A stretch of DNA of 64,000 nt, taken from NCBI GenBank assembly GCA_910575755.1, contig CAJTFO010000001.1:62001-126000 (forward strand), in the 5' to 3' direction. The notes under the pieces are model-generated. The model saw nothing but the letters and a program-made list of their open reading frames with translations. It had not been told where the DNA came from and searched no databases. Every line of letters starts with the position of its first letter. The first letter of the stretch is position 1. A program made the position numbers and the translations under genes. Source of the stretch: Desulfovibrionaceae bacterium. GTDB taxonomy: Bacteria > Desulfobacterota > Desulfovibrionia > Desulfovibrionales > Desulfovibrionaceae. Below, piece by piece: positions 44,938-53,351 of the stretch.

Positions 44938-46683
44938 CTAGCGGTCTTTTCCGGTCGCTTGCTCCACAAAGGTAAAGTTGTCCTGATAGCAGCGGGTGAG
45001 GGGCACACGCCACTGCTCCAGCGGCACGCGCTCAGGCGTGAATTCGGCCGTGCCGTCGGCCTTGCGCCGCACGAAGATCCAGGACGGGCCTGCCGGATCC
45101 ATGCGCGGGAAATCCTCGCGGAAGTGACCGGCCCGGCTCTCCCTGCGTTCCAGCGAGGCGCGCACGAAGAGTTCGCTCACAAAGGCCACGGCCTCCACTT
45201 CATGCAGCTTGAGCAGATAGTGCGGGTCCGCCGCGGCCATGCGCGGCAGCTCTTCCTCCCGGATGCGCCGGATCTCCGCCAGCGCGCGTTCCAGGGCCGG
45301 GCCGTTCTTGACGATGGAAACATCGTAGGGAAAAACCGTGGCCTGGATTCTGGTCAGCACCTGCTTGGGCGTCAGCGTATCCCTGCCTTCACGGCCCAGG
45401 GGCGCAAAGGCCCGCGTCAGCAGGGCTTCGGCTTCGGCCTCGTCCGGCGCGGGCGCGTCGTCCGCATCCCTGAGCCACGCGGCGGCGCTTTCGCCCGCCA
45501 TATGCCCGGTGACGGCCGTGGTCATGAGCGCGAAGCCGCCCGCATAGACGCCCGGCTCCATGCTGCGCGCCGTGCCCGCGGCAAAGAGGCCGCGCACCGC
45601 GGTGGAACCGTCGATCTCCGCCCGGATGCCGCCGTGGGAAACGGTCATCTGCGGCACCCACTCGGTATTGTCCTTGAACAGATCCAGACCCAGCCTGCAC
45701 AGCTTTTCATAGTTCAGCTTCTGCCAGCCGGTCTGGGGTTTGAGCAGGATCATGTCCTCGCCGCGCAGGGGACTGACGTCGAAGATGATGGGGCCGCGCC
45801 CGGCGCGGATCTCCAGGGCCATGCCGATGGTGGTGAAATGCGGGTCCGTATTGGGGCCGAGGACGGGCGAGTAGCGGTTCATGAAATTTTCGCCCAGGCG
45901 GTTCACAAAACGCGCGCCCAGCGGAAAGAGGTGGGTCTGCCCTTCCCAGGCGAAAAGGCGCGGCATGTTCCAGACGCGCGCAAACTCCAGGTCCTGAAGC
46001 TGCGCGCCGGCCTCGAAGGCCATGCGCATGCCTTCGCCGGTGGGGGTGTTCTTGCCGTACGAGGTCTTCCAGCCGCCCATGCCCGAGGCGGCCACCACGG
46101 CGCCGGCCTTGAAGATGTAGGCCTCGCCGCTTATGCAGTGGAAGCCCGCGGCGCCGGTAATGCGGCCATCCCGGACGAGGTAATCCGTAAGCATGATGCG
46201 CCCCATGCGCGTGACGCCGGCATCCTTGAGCCGGGCCACCAGGCTCTTGGCCATCAGCTCGCCGCCGCGCCCCTTGACCTGGGCCGGATAGAGCTTGACG
46301 TGCGGCAGGCCGCGCTGGGGCACGCTTTTGAGACTGCCGTCCGGCTTGTGGAAAAATTCGCAGCCAAAGCGCTCATAATCGCGCATGCGCTCGGCCGAAC
46401 GGGAGAGCAGGGCTTCCATGAGCGGCTGGTCGCACAGGCCGTCGAAGTAGTACACAAGGTCTTCCAGCCAGCCGTCCACAGTATCGGGCGGCAGCACGGC
46501 CTCAAAATCGCCCCCGGCCATGGCCATGAGGCCGCCCCAGTCCTGCGGGCCCTTGTCCACAATGCAGACCTTGCGGCCCGGCATCAGCTCGGCGAAACGG
46601 TGCGCGGCCCACAGCCCGGCGGAGCCGCCGCCGAGGATGAGCAGATCAGTTTCCACCCGGTTGATTTTCATAGTGTTTTTCAT
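44938..46683 (-). CDS. ApsA/fumarate-reductase-type FAD flavoprotein
   Basis: 581 residues of the succinate dehydrogenase/fumarate reductase flavoprotein superfamily, nearest in style to adenylylsulfate reductase alpha. The dinucleotide fold is TDLLILGGGSAGLWAAHRFA; mid-protein KGRGGELMAKSLVARLKDAG and SGMGGWKTSYGKNTPTGEG; active-site-like QMTVSHGGIRAEIDGS; C-terminal FAD stretch GLFAAGTARSMEPGVYAGGF. No signal peptide, so cytoplasmic. Its ATG overlaps the ferredoxin stop (ATGA), giving an AprBA-like ferredoxin-flavoprotein pair, but it lacks the length and tail of true AprA. Substrate unknown. Confidence 0.85.
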   Translation of the reverse strand: MKNTMKINRVETDLLILGGGSAGLWAAHRFAELMPGRKVCIVDKGPQDWGGLMAMAGGDFEAVLPPDTVDGWLEDLVYYFDGLCDQPLMEALLSRSAERMRDYERFGCEFFHKPDGSLKSVPQRGLPHVKLYPAQVKGRGGELMAKSLVARLKDAGVTRMGRIMLTDYLVRDGRITGAAGFHCISGEAYIFKAGAVVAASGMGGWKTSYGKNTPTGEGMRMAFEAGAQLQDLEFARVWNMPRLFAWEGQTHLFPLGARFVNRLGENFMNRYSPVLGPNTDPHFTTIGMALEIRAGRGPIIFDVSPLRGEDMILLKPQTGWQKLNYEKLCRLGLDLFKDNTEWVPQMTVSHGGIRAEIDGSTAVRGLFAAGTARSMEPGVYAGGFALMTTAVTGHMAGESAAAWLRDADDAPAPDEAEAEALLTRAFAPLGREGRDTLTPKQVLTRIQATVFPYDVSIVKNGPALERALAEIRRIREEELPRMAAADPHYLLKLHEVEAVAFVSELFVRASLERRESRAGHFREDFPRMDPAGPSWIFVRRKADGTAEFTPERVPLEQWRVPLTRCYQDNFTFVEQATGKDR

Positions 46684-46925
46684 GCGCGGCCTCCTCCAAG
46701 CTCCACAGGCACGTCGGGAAAGGTGGGCGGCAGCACCTCGCGCAGCGGGTCCACGTCAATGGCCCCGGAGGGGCAGGCCCGCTCGCAGAGGAAGCATGTC
46801 ATGCAGTCTTCGGGATAGGCGATGAACGCCTTCTTGTCCTCGCCCATGCGCAGCGCGTCCAGCGGGCAGATCCGCACACACGCGCCGCAGCCGGTACAGA
46901 TTTCGGGGGCTATGCTCTTGATCAT
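46680..46925 (-). CDS. 2x[4Fe-4S] ferredoxin subunit paired with the flavoprotein
   Basis: 81 residues with CTGCGACVRICPLDALRMG and CMTCFLCERACPSGAIDVDP, each C-x2-C-x2-C-x3-C-P. It is translationally coupled to the flavoprotein and so probably its electron-transfer subunit, in the manner of AprB, though without the AprB tail. Expected to take electrons from a soluble donor such as the GltD-like enzyme encoded upstream. Confidence 0.88.
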   Translation of the reverse strand: MIKSIAPEICTGCGACVRICPLDALRMGEDKKAFIAYPEDCMTCFLCERACPSGAIDVDPLREVLPPTFPDVPVELGGGRA

Positions 46926-47000
46926 GGCGTGTCGTCTCCCGGCGCAGGCGACGCTCCCCTTGCGGAAAGGCCGCCTGCGCCGTACAGGCAGGGCGCCTGG

Positions 47001-48593
47001 CTAGAAAGAATAGATGAAGAGGGCGCTCACGTTCCAGGCGTCGCGGATGCCGCGCTTGCCGCCGCCCGTGGCGGCAAGGCCCCAGGTGTCATCGGACTTG
47101 TCCAGCATGAGGTGGACGTAGCCCGCCTCCAGATTGACCGAGAGATTCTCGTAAATCTTGTACTGGTTGAGCAGGCCCAGCTCCAGGGCATAGTCCTTGT
47201 CTGTGAGGTACATGTTGTCGCGGCCCACCGGGACCTTGAATCCGGTATTGTCATTGACGTTGGGGGACATCCATTTGCCGGTGCGGTCGTGGATCTTTTC
47301 CAGAATGCCCGAACTGTTGGTGCCGCCCCACAGGCTCACATGGAGCGTATGGCGCAGATTGTGGAAAAAGCTCACATTCTTCAGACGCGCGCCCACGCCC
47401 CAGGTGCCGATGAGGGTATTGGCAAGCACGCGGTCACGCTCAAGCCCGTTGATGTCCGGCCCGGCGAAGGTGTTCGAAAAGCCGGATACGCCGAAGTCAT
47501 TGACAATATAGGGCATGCGTTCGGAGCCGTTGCCCACGTCGTCATCATCGCCCGAGGCGTACCAGCCGTAGATGCCGGGAACGCCCCAGCCCGTCTTGTA
47601 TTCAAAAAGCAGCGCGCCCATCCAGCCCTTGCGGTCCATGGCCGGATCATCCATCCAGCTCACGCCGCCGTAGGTGAATTCCCAGGCGATGCGCAAGGGA
47701 TCCCACATGGTCAGCTCGCCGGTGAGGCCCGCCCACCAGGCGTTGCCGTACTGGCTGGGCGTCTTGCGGTTGATGGCCGTCTTGTCGGCCAGCAGCGGGA
47801 ACATGCCGCTGTAAAAGTAGTTGCCGTCCACGCCGTTGATGCGCTGGCCGAAGAAGCTGTTCTCGCCGGGCGCAGGATTCTTGCCTGTGCGGAAGGTATT
47901 GGGACCGATGGCGCCGTAGACGCCCCAGGGCGTCATGGCCCAGCCGTCAAAGCGCAGGGGCACGAGCAGGCCGGCGAAGTCCACATTGTCAAGAAAACCA
48001 TTCTGCCGCCCGCTGCCGGAAATGTAGTTGTCATTGTAAGGCCGCATCCAGAAGCCCGTAAGGCCGACATTGTCGTTAACCTTATAGCTGGCCGTGACGC
48101 CCGCGCCATCGGCCGTGAGCACTGTGGGGCCGTCCAGGGCGAAGAAGGGCGAACGGAAGGCCTGTATGCCCATGCGCACGGAAAGATCGGTATTGGGAAC
48201 CATCCAGTCAATGTAGGCCCGCTTGAGCTTGATCAGGTCAGAGGAGTCCGCGCCGAGCGCGCCGCCGCCCTGCGGATTGCCCGCCTTGCCCCAGATGAAC
48301 TTGCCGATTTCAAAATAGAGCTGGCCGCTCAGACTTTCGGAGGCCACGGCATCCAGTTGGAGGCGCACGCGCGAACGCGCCTCAAAATCATCTTCCAGAC
48401 TGTCATAGCCGGTGTGGCCCTTGTTGCTGAAGTTGCCGTTCTGGCCGTACTGGGCGCTGAACAGCCACCATCCGCGCGCTTTGAAGTCAATGGCTTCGGC
48501 CCCGGAAGGCGCGCCCAGCAGGGCGACGCCGGCAAGAGCCGCGGCCATAAAAGCCATAACGCGTTTGCGCGATCCGCAGAAACAGGAAAACAT
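47001..48593 (-). CDS. Outer-membrane homotrimeric porin (Desulfovibrio type)
   Basis: 530 residues. Signal peptide MAFMAAALAGVALLGAPSGA with predicted cleavage after AEA, then a beta-rich protein with regular aromatic girdle residues, ending in A-L-F-I-Y-S-F with the C-terminal Phe used for outer-membrane insertion. It begins IDFKARGWWLFSAQYG, as expected for the Desulfovibrio porin family. ATG 48593 follows GGGGGA. It sits inside the redox cluster, pointing to uptake of the substrate across the outer membrane. Confidence 0.88.
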   Translation of the reverse strand: MFSCFCGSRKRVMAFMAAALAGVALLGAPSGAEAIDFKARGWWLFSAQYGQNGNFSNKGHTGYDSLEDDFEARSRVRLQLDAVASESLSGQLYFEIGKFIWGKAGNPQGGGALGADSSDLIKLKRAYIDWMVPNTDLSVRMGIQAFRSPFFALDGPTVLTADGAGVTASYKVNDNVGLTGFWMRPYNDNYISGSGRQNGFLDNVDFAGLLVPLRFDGWAMTPWGVYGAIGPNTFRTGKNPAPGENSFFGQRINGVDGNYFYSGMFPLLADKTAINRKTPSQYGNAWWAGLTGELTMWDPLRIAWEFTYGGVSWMDDPAMDRKGWMGALLFEYKTGWGVPGIYGWYASGDDDDVGNGSERMPYIVNDFGVSGFSNTFAGPDINGLERDRVLANTLIGTWGVGARLKNVSFFHNLRHTLHVSLWGGTNSSGILEKIHDRTGKWMSPNVNDNTGFKVPVGRDNMYLTDKDYALELGLLNQYKIYENLSVNLEAGYVHLMLDKSDDTWGLAATGGGKRGIRDAWNVSALFIYSF

Positions 48594-48660
48594 GCGATCC
48601 CCCTTTGCGCCCCGCACGGGGCGCTGAAAAACGTCTTTCCCCTTTGATCTGCACCGCCCG

Positions 48661-48684
48661 GCGTCTGCTTTTGCAAGCAGACGC
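48661..48684 (-). terminator. Hairpin after the GltD-like oxidoreductase gene
   Basis: GCGTCTGCTT and AAGCAGACGC form a perfect 10-bp stem with a TTGC loop, touching the stop codon of the gene. No T-run, so it may be a stabilising or partial terminator ahead of the porin gene. Confidence 0.5.
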
Positions 48685-50384
48685 TAGACCTGCATTCTGA
48701 GCGGGAAGGTGAAGCCGATGGCCCCTGTGGGGCAACTGGTGCGGCAGTTGGCGCAATGCCAGCATTCGTCTCCATGCTCCACCTGCGGGCGTTCCTCGCC
48801 GCCGGCCGGCGTCATCTCCAGCACATAGCCCGGGCAGTCATCCACACAGGTGCCACAGGCCTTGCAATGGCCGCAGTGCAGGCAGCGCGCCGCCTCGCTC
48901 ATGGCCTGTTCGCGCGTGAAGCCCAGGCTGAGCTCGGCAAAGGGCTTGGCACAGTCGTTGACAGCCTCTGTCTGGGGCTGCGCGGGAGCATACTGGCTGA
49001 CGCCGTAAATCTCCTCAAAAGGAACCACATAGGGATCAGCCACGCCCGCCATGTCGTCGCGCGGCTCCAGCATATTGTCTTCATTGATAATCCAGACGCG
49101 AGCATCCTCTCCGGTCAGGAAGGCGTGGACGGCAAAGGCCGCCCGGCGGCCGTCGCCCACAGCCCCGGCAATGGAGGCCGGACCGGCGGCCACGTCGCCC
49201 GCGGCATAGACCCCCTCGCGGGAGGTGGCCTGCCGCTTGTCCACCACGATCCAGCGGCGCGGGGTGAGGTCGAGGCCGCCCGCGTTTTCGCCGAGAAAAT
49301 CCAGATCCGTCTTCATGCCCACGGCAAAGATGACCGTATCGCAGTCCAGGCTGTGGCTGCCGCCGGGAACTGGCTCGAGCACGGGCCTGCCGGCATCGTC
49401 AAAACGGCATTCCCTGACCTCGTAAAAGTCCACGCCGGTCACGGCGTCACCTTGTGTGCGAATGCCGGACATGGTGCAGCCATTGTGTATGTGAACGCCT
49501 TCTCTGGCCGCCAGCTCCAGATCCTCGGCCGGGGCACGCATGGCGTCGGATTTTTCCAGACATATGACGTGGATCTCTTCCGCGCCCAGGCGTCGGGCCG
49601 TGAACGCGCAGTCAAACCCCACGCCGCCGCCGCCCATGACCACCACCTTTTTGCCCACCTTGCCGGCCGCGCGGCCCAGGGCCGCCTCGCGAAGAAATTC
49701 CACAGCGCGCACGGCCTTGTCCGCGCCGGGGATGGGCAGGCTGTTCTCAGCGGGCACGCCCGCGGCAATGATAACAGCGTCATGGCGGGCGCGGATTTCG
49801 CTCATGGAAATGTCCACGCCCACACGCGTATTCACATGGGCGCGCACGCCCGTTTCCAGCACCAGACCCGCCTCGCGATCCACCACATGACGGGGCAGGC
49901 GGAAATTGGGCACGCCGTAGCGCGGCACGCCGCCCAGCATGGGCTCGGCCTCGTACACCGTGACGGCATGGCCCAGCAGCGCGAGAAAATAGGCGCTGGT
50001 CAGGCCCGCGGGGCCGCCGCCGATGATGGCCACTTTCTTGCCGGTGGCAGGCCGGTTGCGGAACACGACGGCGCCACGCTCGGCCAGGTCCGCGCAGGCG
50101 CGTTCAAGGGCGCGGGTATTGACGCAGCCCTCCATTTTGGCGCGGTTGCACGCGTCCATGCAAAAGTGCGGGCACACGCGGCCCGTGATGCCGGGGAAAG
50201 GATTTTTGGCTCTGAGATAACGCAGGGCTTCGGTAAACTGCCCTTTTTCCGCCAGCGCCTGCATCTTCTGGATGGAAGCGCCCGCCGGGCAGGCCGCTTC
50301 ACAGGGCGAAGTGCGGAACTGCTCCCTGAGACGCGGCCCCTGGGCCACGGGCTGGCTCAATTCTCGGCTGTATTTGGGAGGCAT
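48684..50384 (-). CDS. GltD/NfnB-like FAD-NAD(P) oxidoreductase with two-cluster ferredoxin tail
   Basis: 566 residues. N-terminal Fe-S part: CEAACPAGASIQKMQALAEK and CPHFCMDACNRAKMEGCVN. FAD Rossmann GKKVAIIGGGPAGLTSAYFL; NAD(P) Rossmann GKKVVVMGGGGVGFDCAFTA; second FAD contact YAAGDVAAGPASIAGAVGDG. C-terminal ferredoxin: CLHCGHCKACGTCVDDCPGY and CWHCANCRTSCPTGAIGF. It probably passes NAD(P)H electrons to the flavoproteins on either side. AGGAG precedes the ATG. Confidence 0.88.
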   Translation of the reverse strand: MPPKYSRELSQPVAQGPRLREQFRTSPCEAACPAGASIQKMQALAEKGQFTEALRYLRAKNPFPGITGRVCPHFCMDACNRAKMEGCVNTRALERACADLAERGAVVFRNRPATGKKVAIIGGGPAGLTSAYFLALLGHAVTVYEAEPMLGGVPRYGVPNFRLPRHVVDREAGLVLETGVRAHVNTRVGVDISMSEIRARHDAVIIAAGVPAENSLPIPGADKAVRAVEFLREAALGRAAGKVGKKVVVMGGGGVGFDCAFTARRLGAEEIHVICLEKSDAMRAPAEDLELAAREGVHIHNGCTMSGIRTQGDAVTGVDFYEVRECRFDDAGRPVLEPVPGGSHSLDCDTVIFAVGMKTDLDFLGENAGGLDLTPRRWIVVDKRQATSREGVYAAGDVAAGPASIAGAVGDGRRAAFAVHAFLTGEDARVWIINEDNMLEPRDDMAGVADPYVVPFEEIYGVSQYAPAQPQTEAVNDCAKPFAELSLGFTREQAMSEAARCLHCGHCKACGTCVDDCPGYVLEMTPAGGEERPQVEHGDECWHCANCRTSCPTGAIGFTFPLRMQV

Positions 50385-50457
50385 GGGATTCTCCTTGCGA
50401 ATGCAAATTCTTTTTCAACACTCGGGAACCGTAAGCGCCAAAACACGCCGCCCGCTG

Positions 50458-52131
50458 TCACAGAAGCGGCGCCTTGCCCCACTGGAAGCGCGGGCCGTCT
50501 TTTTCCCGGATAAGCAGCAGGGGCTTTGCCATTTCCGGATTCAGCTCCGGAAATTCGCGCACCCGGTACACGCAGCGGCCGGACTCCTTGCGCTCCAGCG
50601 TGGCCTGAATGGCCAGCTCGCAGACAGTGAGGATGTCCCGGCTTTCATGGCAGCGCATGAGCTCGCGCAAGCTGACGGCGTGCAGACGCCGGGCCTGCCC
50701 GGAGAGAAAGCGGATTTTTTCCAGCGCCCTTTCCATACCCGCCACGGAACGGCGGAACCCCATGTAATAGTTCATGACGTTACGGGTGGCCTGTTCCAGC
50801 TCCGCATAGCCCACCGGGTCGCTCGCAGGCCCGGTCATGGGCGCAAAAACCTCGTCCCTGACTTCCCTGGCCATGTCCTCGTCCACCTGTCCGGCTTCGG
50901 TCATGCCGGCGGCGCGCATGGCGGCCTGTCGTCCGGCCTCGTAGCCGCCGCACATGGCGCCGGAGCAATAGAGAAAGACGCTGCCGCTGAAAAGATTGGG
51001 AACGCTGGATTCAAAATTGTCATTGACGGCAATGGCGCCGCCGAAGATGAGTTCGCCGATCTCCACTTCCAGAAGCTTGCGCTGAAAGTCCGTGCCGGTG
51101 CAGTCGGCCCAGTCGCCGAAGGTGGCCTTGTCGCCGGGCATGAGTACATACTGGAGTTCCTGCACCACAGCCGGATCCACATGGCGCATATCCATATAGA
51201 AAGGCGGGCCGGAACCCTCCATCTGCTCCTGGAAGGTGCCCTGAATCTGATTGTTGCGCACGCCGTTCTCGCCCATGGGATCGTACTTGCCCATGAAGCG
51301 CTCGCCCAGGGCGTTGAGCTCATGCGCGCCGGAGCTGTTGATGCCGTTCATGCCCGGACAACCGAAACCCTTGGGCAGCAGAGTGGCCCGCTGATAGGTG
51401 TCCAGTTCGGTAACGGCCGCGCCCGCCTGATAGCCCAGCACCACGCCCGCGCTGGTATTGTACGGGTACATCCAGACATTGTAGGCATTGTGGGTGGAAT
51501 TGTCCGTGCCGCGCGTGGCCGAGCGCCCCTGCGCGGAAACCACGGTCTTGGCGCGGATGATGACATATTCGCCGGTGCGCACGTTCCAGCCAAGGCAGCC
51601 GCAGGCCTTGCCGTGATCCGTGAGAATGCGCATGGCCATGATGCGGTCAAGAACATGAACGCCGCTTTCGTGCACCAGACGCGCCATGACCCGCTTGATG
51701 GTCATGCCGTTGGCGATGTGCACCCACCAGCGCCCCGGCTGACCGAATCCCTGGGTGCGTACATAAGCGCCGTCGTCAGTACGGCCAAAGTCCACGCCGG
51801 CCGCGCCGAGAATATCAAGAAAATGGCGCATGTGGTTGTACCAGCCGTTGACGAGCATGTTCCGCGTCCAGCCGTTGAGCGGCTTGGCGTAGAATTTCAC
51901 AAGGTCGTCAGCCGTGTCGAAAGATTCGCCCGGCTCGTCGAGAACGGCCATATAATGGTCGTTGCCGCCGCCGATGCAGCCGGAGCTTTCGAGCTTGCCT
52001 TTGTCGATGATGACGACATCCTGGCCCTGATCGCGCGCGCCCAGCGCCGCGCCGCAGCCGGATGCCCCTGAACCGATGACGAGCACGTCAGTTTCCACAA
52101 GCGTGCCCAGACTGTGCCTGGTCGTTCTCAT
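50458..52131 (-). CDS. Second ApsA/fumarate-reductase-type FAD flavoprotein
   Basis: 557 residues. FAD fold TDVLVIGSGASGCGAALGAR, then DKGKLESSGCIGGGNDHYMA, where AprA has D-R-S-G-A-V-A-Q-G. GQPGRWWVHIANGMTIKRVM and VHVLDRIMAMRIL parallel the AprA middle domain. C-terminal FAD contact FLYCSGAMCGGYEAGRQAA. Only distantly like the first flavoprotein in the locus, so not a recent duplicate. First gene of the leftward cluster, divergent from the LysR gene. Cytoplasmic; substrate unknown. Confidence 0.83.
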   Translation of the reverse strand: MRTTRHSLGTLVETDVLVIGSGASGCGAALGARDQGQDVVIIDKGKLESSGCIGGGNDHYMAVLDEPGESFDTADDLVKFYAKPLNGWTRNMLVNGWYNHMRHFLDILGAAGVDFGRTDDGAYVRTQGFGQPGRWWVHIANGMTIKRVMARLVHESGVHVLDRIMAMRILTDHGKACGCLGWNVRTGEYVIIRAKTVVSAQGRSATRGTDNSTHNAYNVWMYPYNTSAGVVLGYQAGAAVTELDTYQRATLLPKGFGCPGMNGINSSGAHELNALGERFMGKYDPMGENGVRNNQIQGTFQEQMEGSGPPFYMDMRHVDPAVVQELQYVLMPGDKATFGDWADCTGTDFQRKLLEVEIGELIFGGAIAVNDNFESSVPNLFSGSVFLYCSGAMCGGYEAGRQAAMRAAGMTEAGQVDEDMAREVRDEVFAPMTGPASDPVGYAELEQATRNVMNYYMGFRRSVAGMERALEKIRFLSGQARRLHAVSLRELMRCHESRDILTVCELAIQATLERKESGRCVYRVREFPELNPEMAKPLLLIREKDGPRFQWGKAPLL

Positions 52132-52245
52132 GCAGATATCCTGATGTGAAAAAGGTGAGCGGACACTTCATCATCCGGGCGTGAGCGTGCCCCCCAGCGG
52201 AGCCGCCCGAACTTTGTGAAAGAAAAATCATATAACGGAACTGTA

Positions 52246-52289
52246 TTGTCAAATTAATAAAAATCATTTATTGTTCTAACCAATCGAAC
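52246..52289 (+). promoter_or_regulatory. LysR gene promoter with overlapping palindromic operator
   Basis: TTGTCA (52246) and TATTGT (52269) are 17 bp apart and match sigma-70 hexamers. GTTC-N9-GAAC at 52273-52289 contains the T-N11-A pattern of LysR sites and covers the -10 and start point, as in self-repressing LysR genes. On the other strand the -35-like TTGACA overlaps TTGTCA, so promoters for the flavoprotein gene and lysR may lie back to back. Confidence 0.6.
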
Positions 52290-52302
52290 AGGAGACTGGC
52301 CC

Positions 52303-53325
52303 ATGATCGACGAGCTGAACGGGGACTTCCTCCAATGGCTGCGCGGCTTCTACTGGGTGGCCAGGACGGGCAGCGTGCGCCGTGCCGCCGAGCGCATGCA
52401 CCGCAACCCCTCCACCATCAGTTATCAGCTCCGTTCTCTGGAGCAGGAGCTGAATACCGTCCTGTTTGACCGTTACAAAAAGTCCCTGCGCATCACGCCG
52501 GAGGGCAGCAAGCTTCTGGACTGGACCATCACCACCTTTGAAGCGCTCCAGGGCATGCGCTCTTCGGTGGGCAGCGCGGACGGCGAGCTCAAGGGCACTG
52601 TCACCATTGCCGCCACCCTGCCCATGGCCACGCTTTCGGTGCCCTCCATAGTGGAATTTTCGCGCAGGCATCAGGGTGTGGATCTGGTGGTGGAGCGCGG
52701 CCTTTCGTCAGAGGTGCGCAAGGCTGTGGCGGAATCCCGCGTGGATTTCGGCCTGCTGCCGGTCATCAGCAAACCGGAGGACGACCGGCTGGAGGTGGTG
52801 TTCAAGGCGCGGCCTCTTCTGGTCATGCGCCGCGACAATCCCTGGAACATCCCGCCCGTGCCCGAACTTGCCGATCTGCGGCGCCTGCCCTATGTGTCCT
52901 TTGCCAATGAGGGAGATCCGGACGATCTTGGCTACTGGTGCCGCAATGCCGGCCTGGGCGATTTCATTCAGAAAAACGCGACCATCCGGGTCAACAACTA
53001 CCATCTTATCATGCGCTTTGTGTGGCACAGCCTGGGCGTGACCATCATGGACGAGCTCTGCTTTCAGGCCACCAATTTCGGGGCGGACTGGAAGCAGATC
53101 TGCTTCCGACCCCTGGACCACCTCTTTCCCAATCGCCTCTACGGCATTCTTGTGCGCCGCAACAAGCACATCAGTCCGCAGGCTTCGGCGCTGATGCGGG
53201 CCTTGCGTGAATTTTTTCTCTCGCTTCCCTCGCTGGATGCGGAAACCGCCTGGCGCAACGCCCGCCAGACCCCGGAAACGCAAAAGGCCGGGCGCAAGAC
53301 CCGGCCTGAGAACAGCAACGGCTGA
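52303..53325 (+). CDS. LysR-type transcriptional regulator
   Basis: 340 residues. Winged helix at the N-terminus (FYWVARTGSVRRAAERMHRN, then STISYQLRSLEQELNTVLFD), followed by a LysR substrate-binding domain from about residue 90 (GTVTIAATLPMATLSVPSIV). Divergent from the flavoprotein cluster and convergent with the SLC13 gene, so it is the natural regulator of the locus, probably responding to the transported compound. AGGAG lies eight bases before the ATG. Confidence 0.92.
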   Translation: MIDELNGDFLQWLRGFYWVARTGSVRRAAERMHRNPSTISYQLRSLEQELNTVLFDRYKKSLRITPEGSKLLDWTITTFEALQGMRSSVGSADGELKGTVTIAATLPMATLSVPSIVEFSRRHQGVDLVVERGLSSEVRKAVAESRVDFGLLPVISKPEDDRLEVVFKARPLLVMRRDNPWNIPPVPELADLRRLPYVSFANEGDPDDLGYWCRNAGLGDFIQKNATIRVNNYHLIMRFVWHSLGVTIMDELCFQATNFGADWKQICFRPLDHLFPNRLYGILVRRNKHISPQASALMRALREFFLSLPSLDAETAWRNARQTPETQKAGRKTRPENSNG

Positions 53326-53351
53326 AGAGAACGCGCCCTGCGCGGAAAAGG

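Noticed and set aside
44938..46925. Calling the ferredoxin-flavoprotein pair aprBA
   Set aside because: The flavoprotein is shorter and its active-site segment and C-terminus differ from AprA; the ferredoxin lacks the AprB tail.
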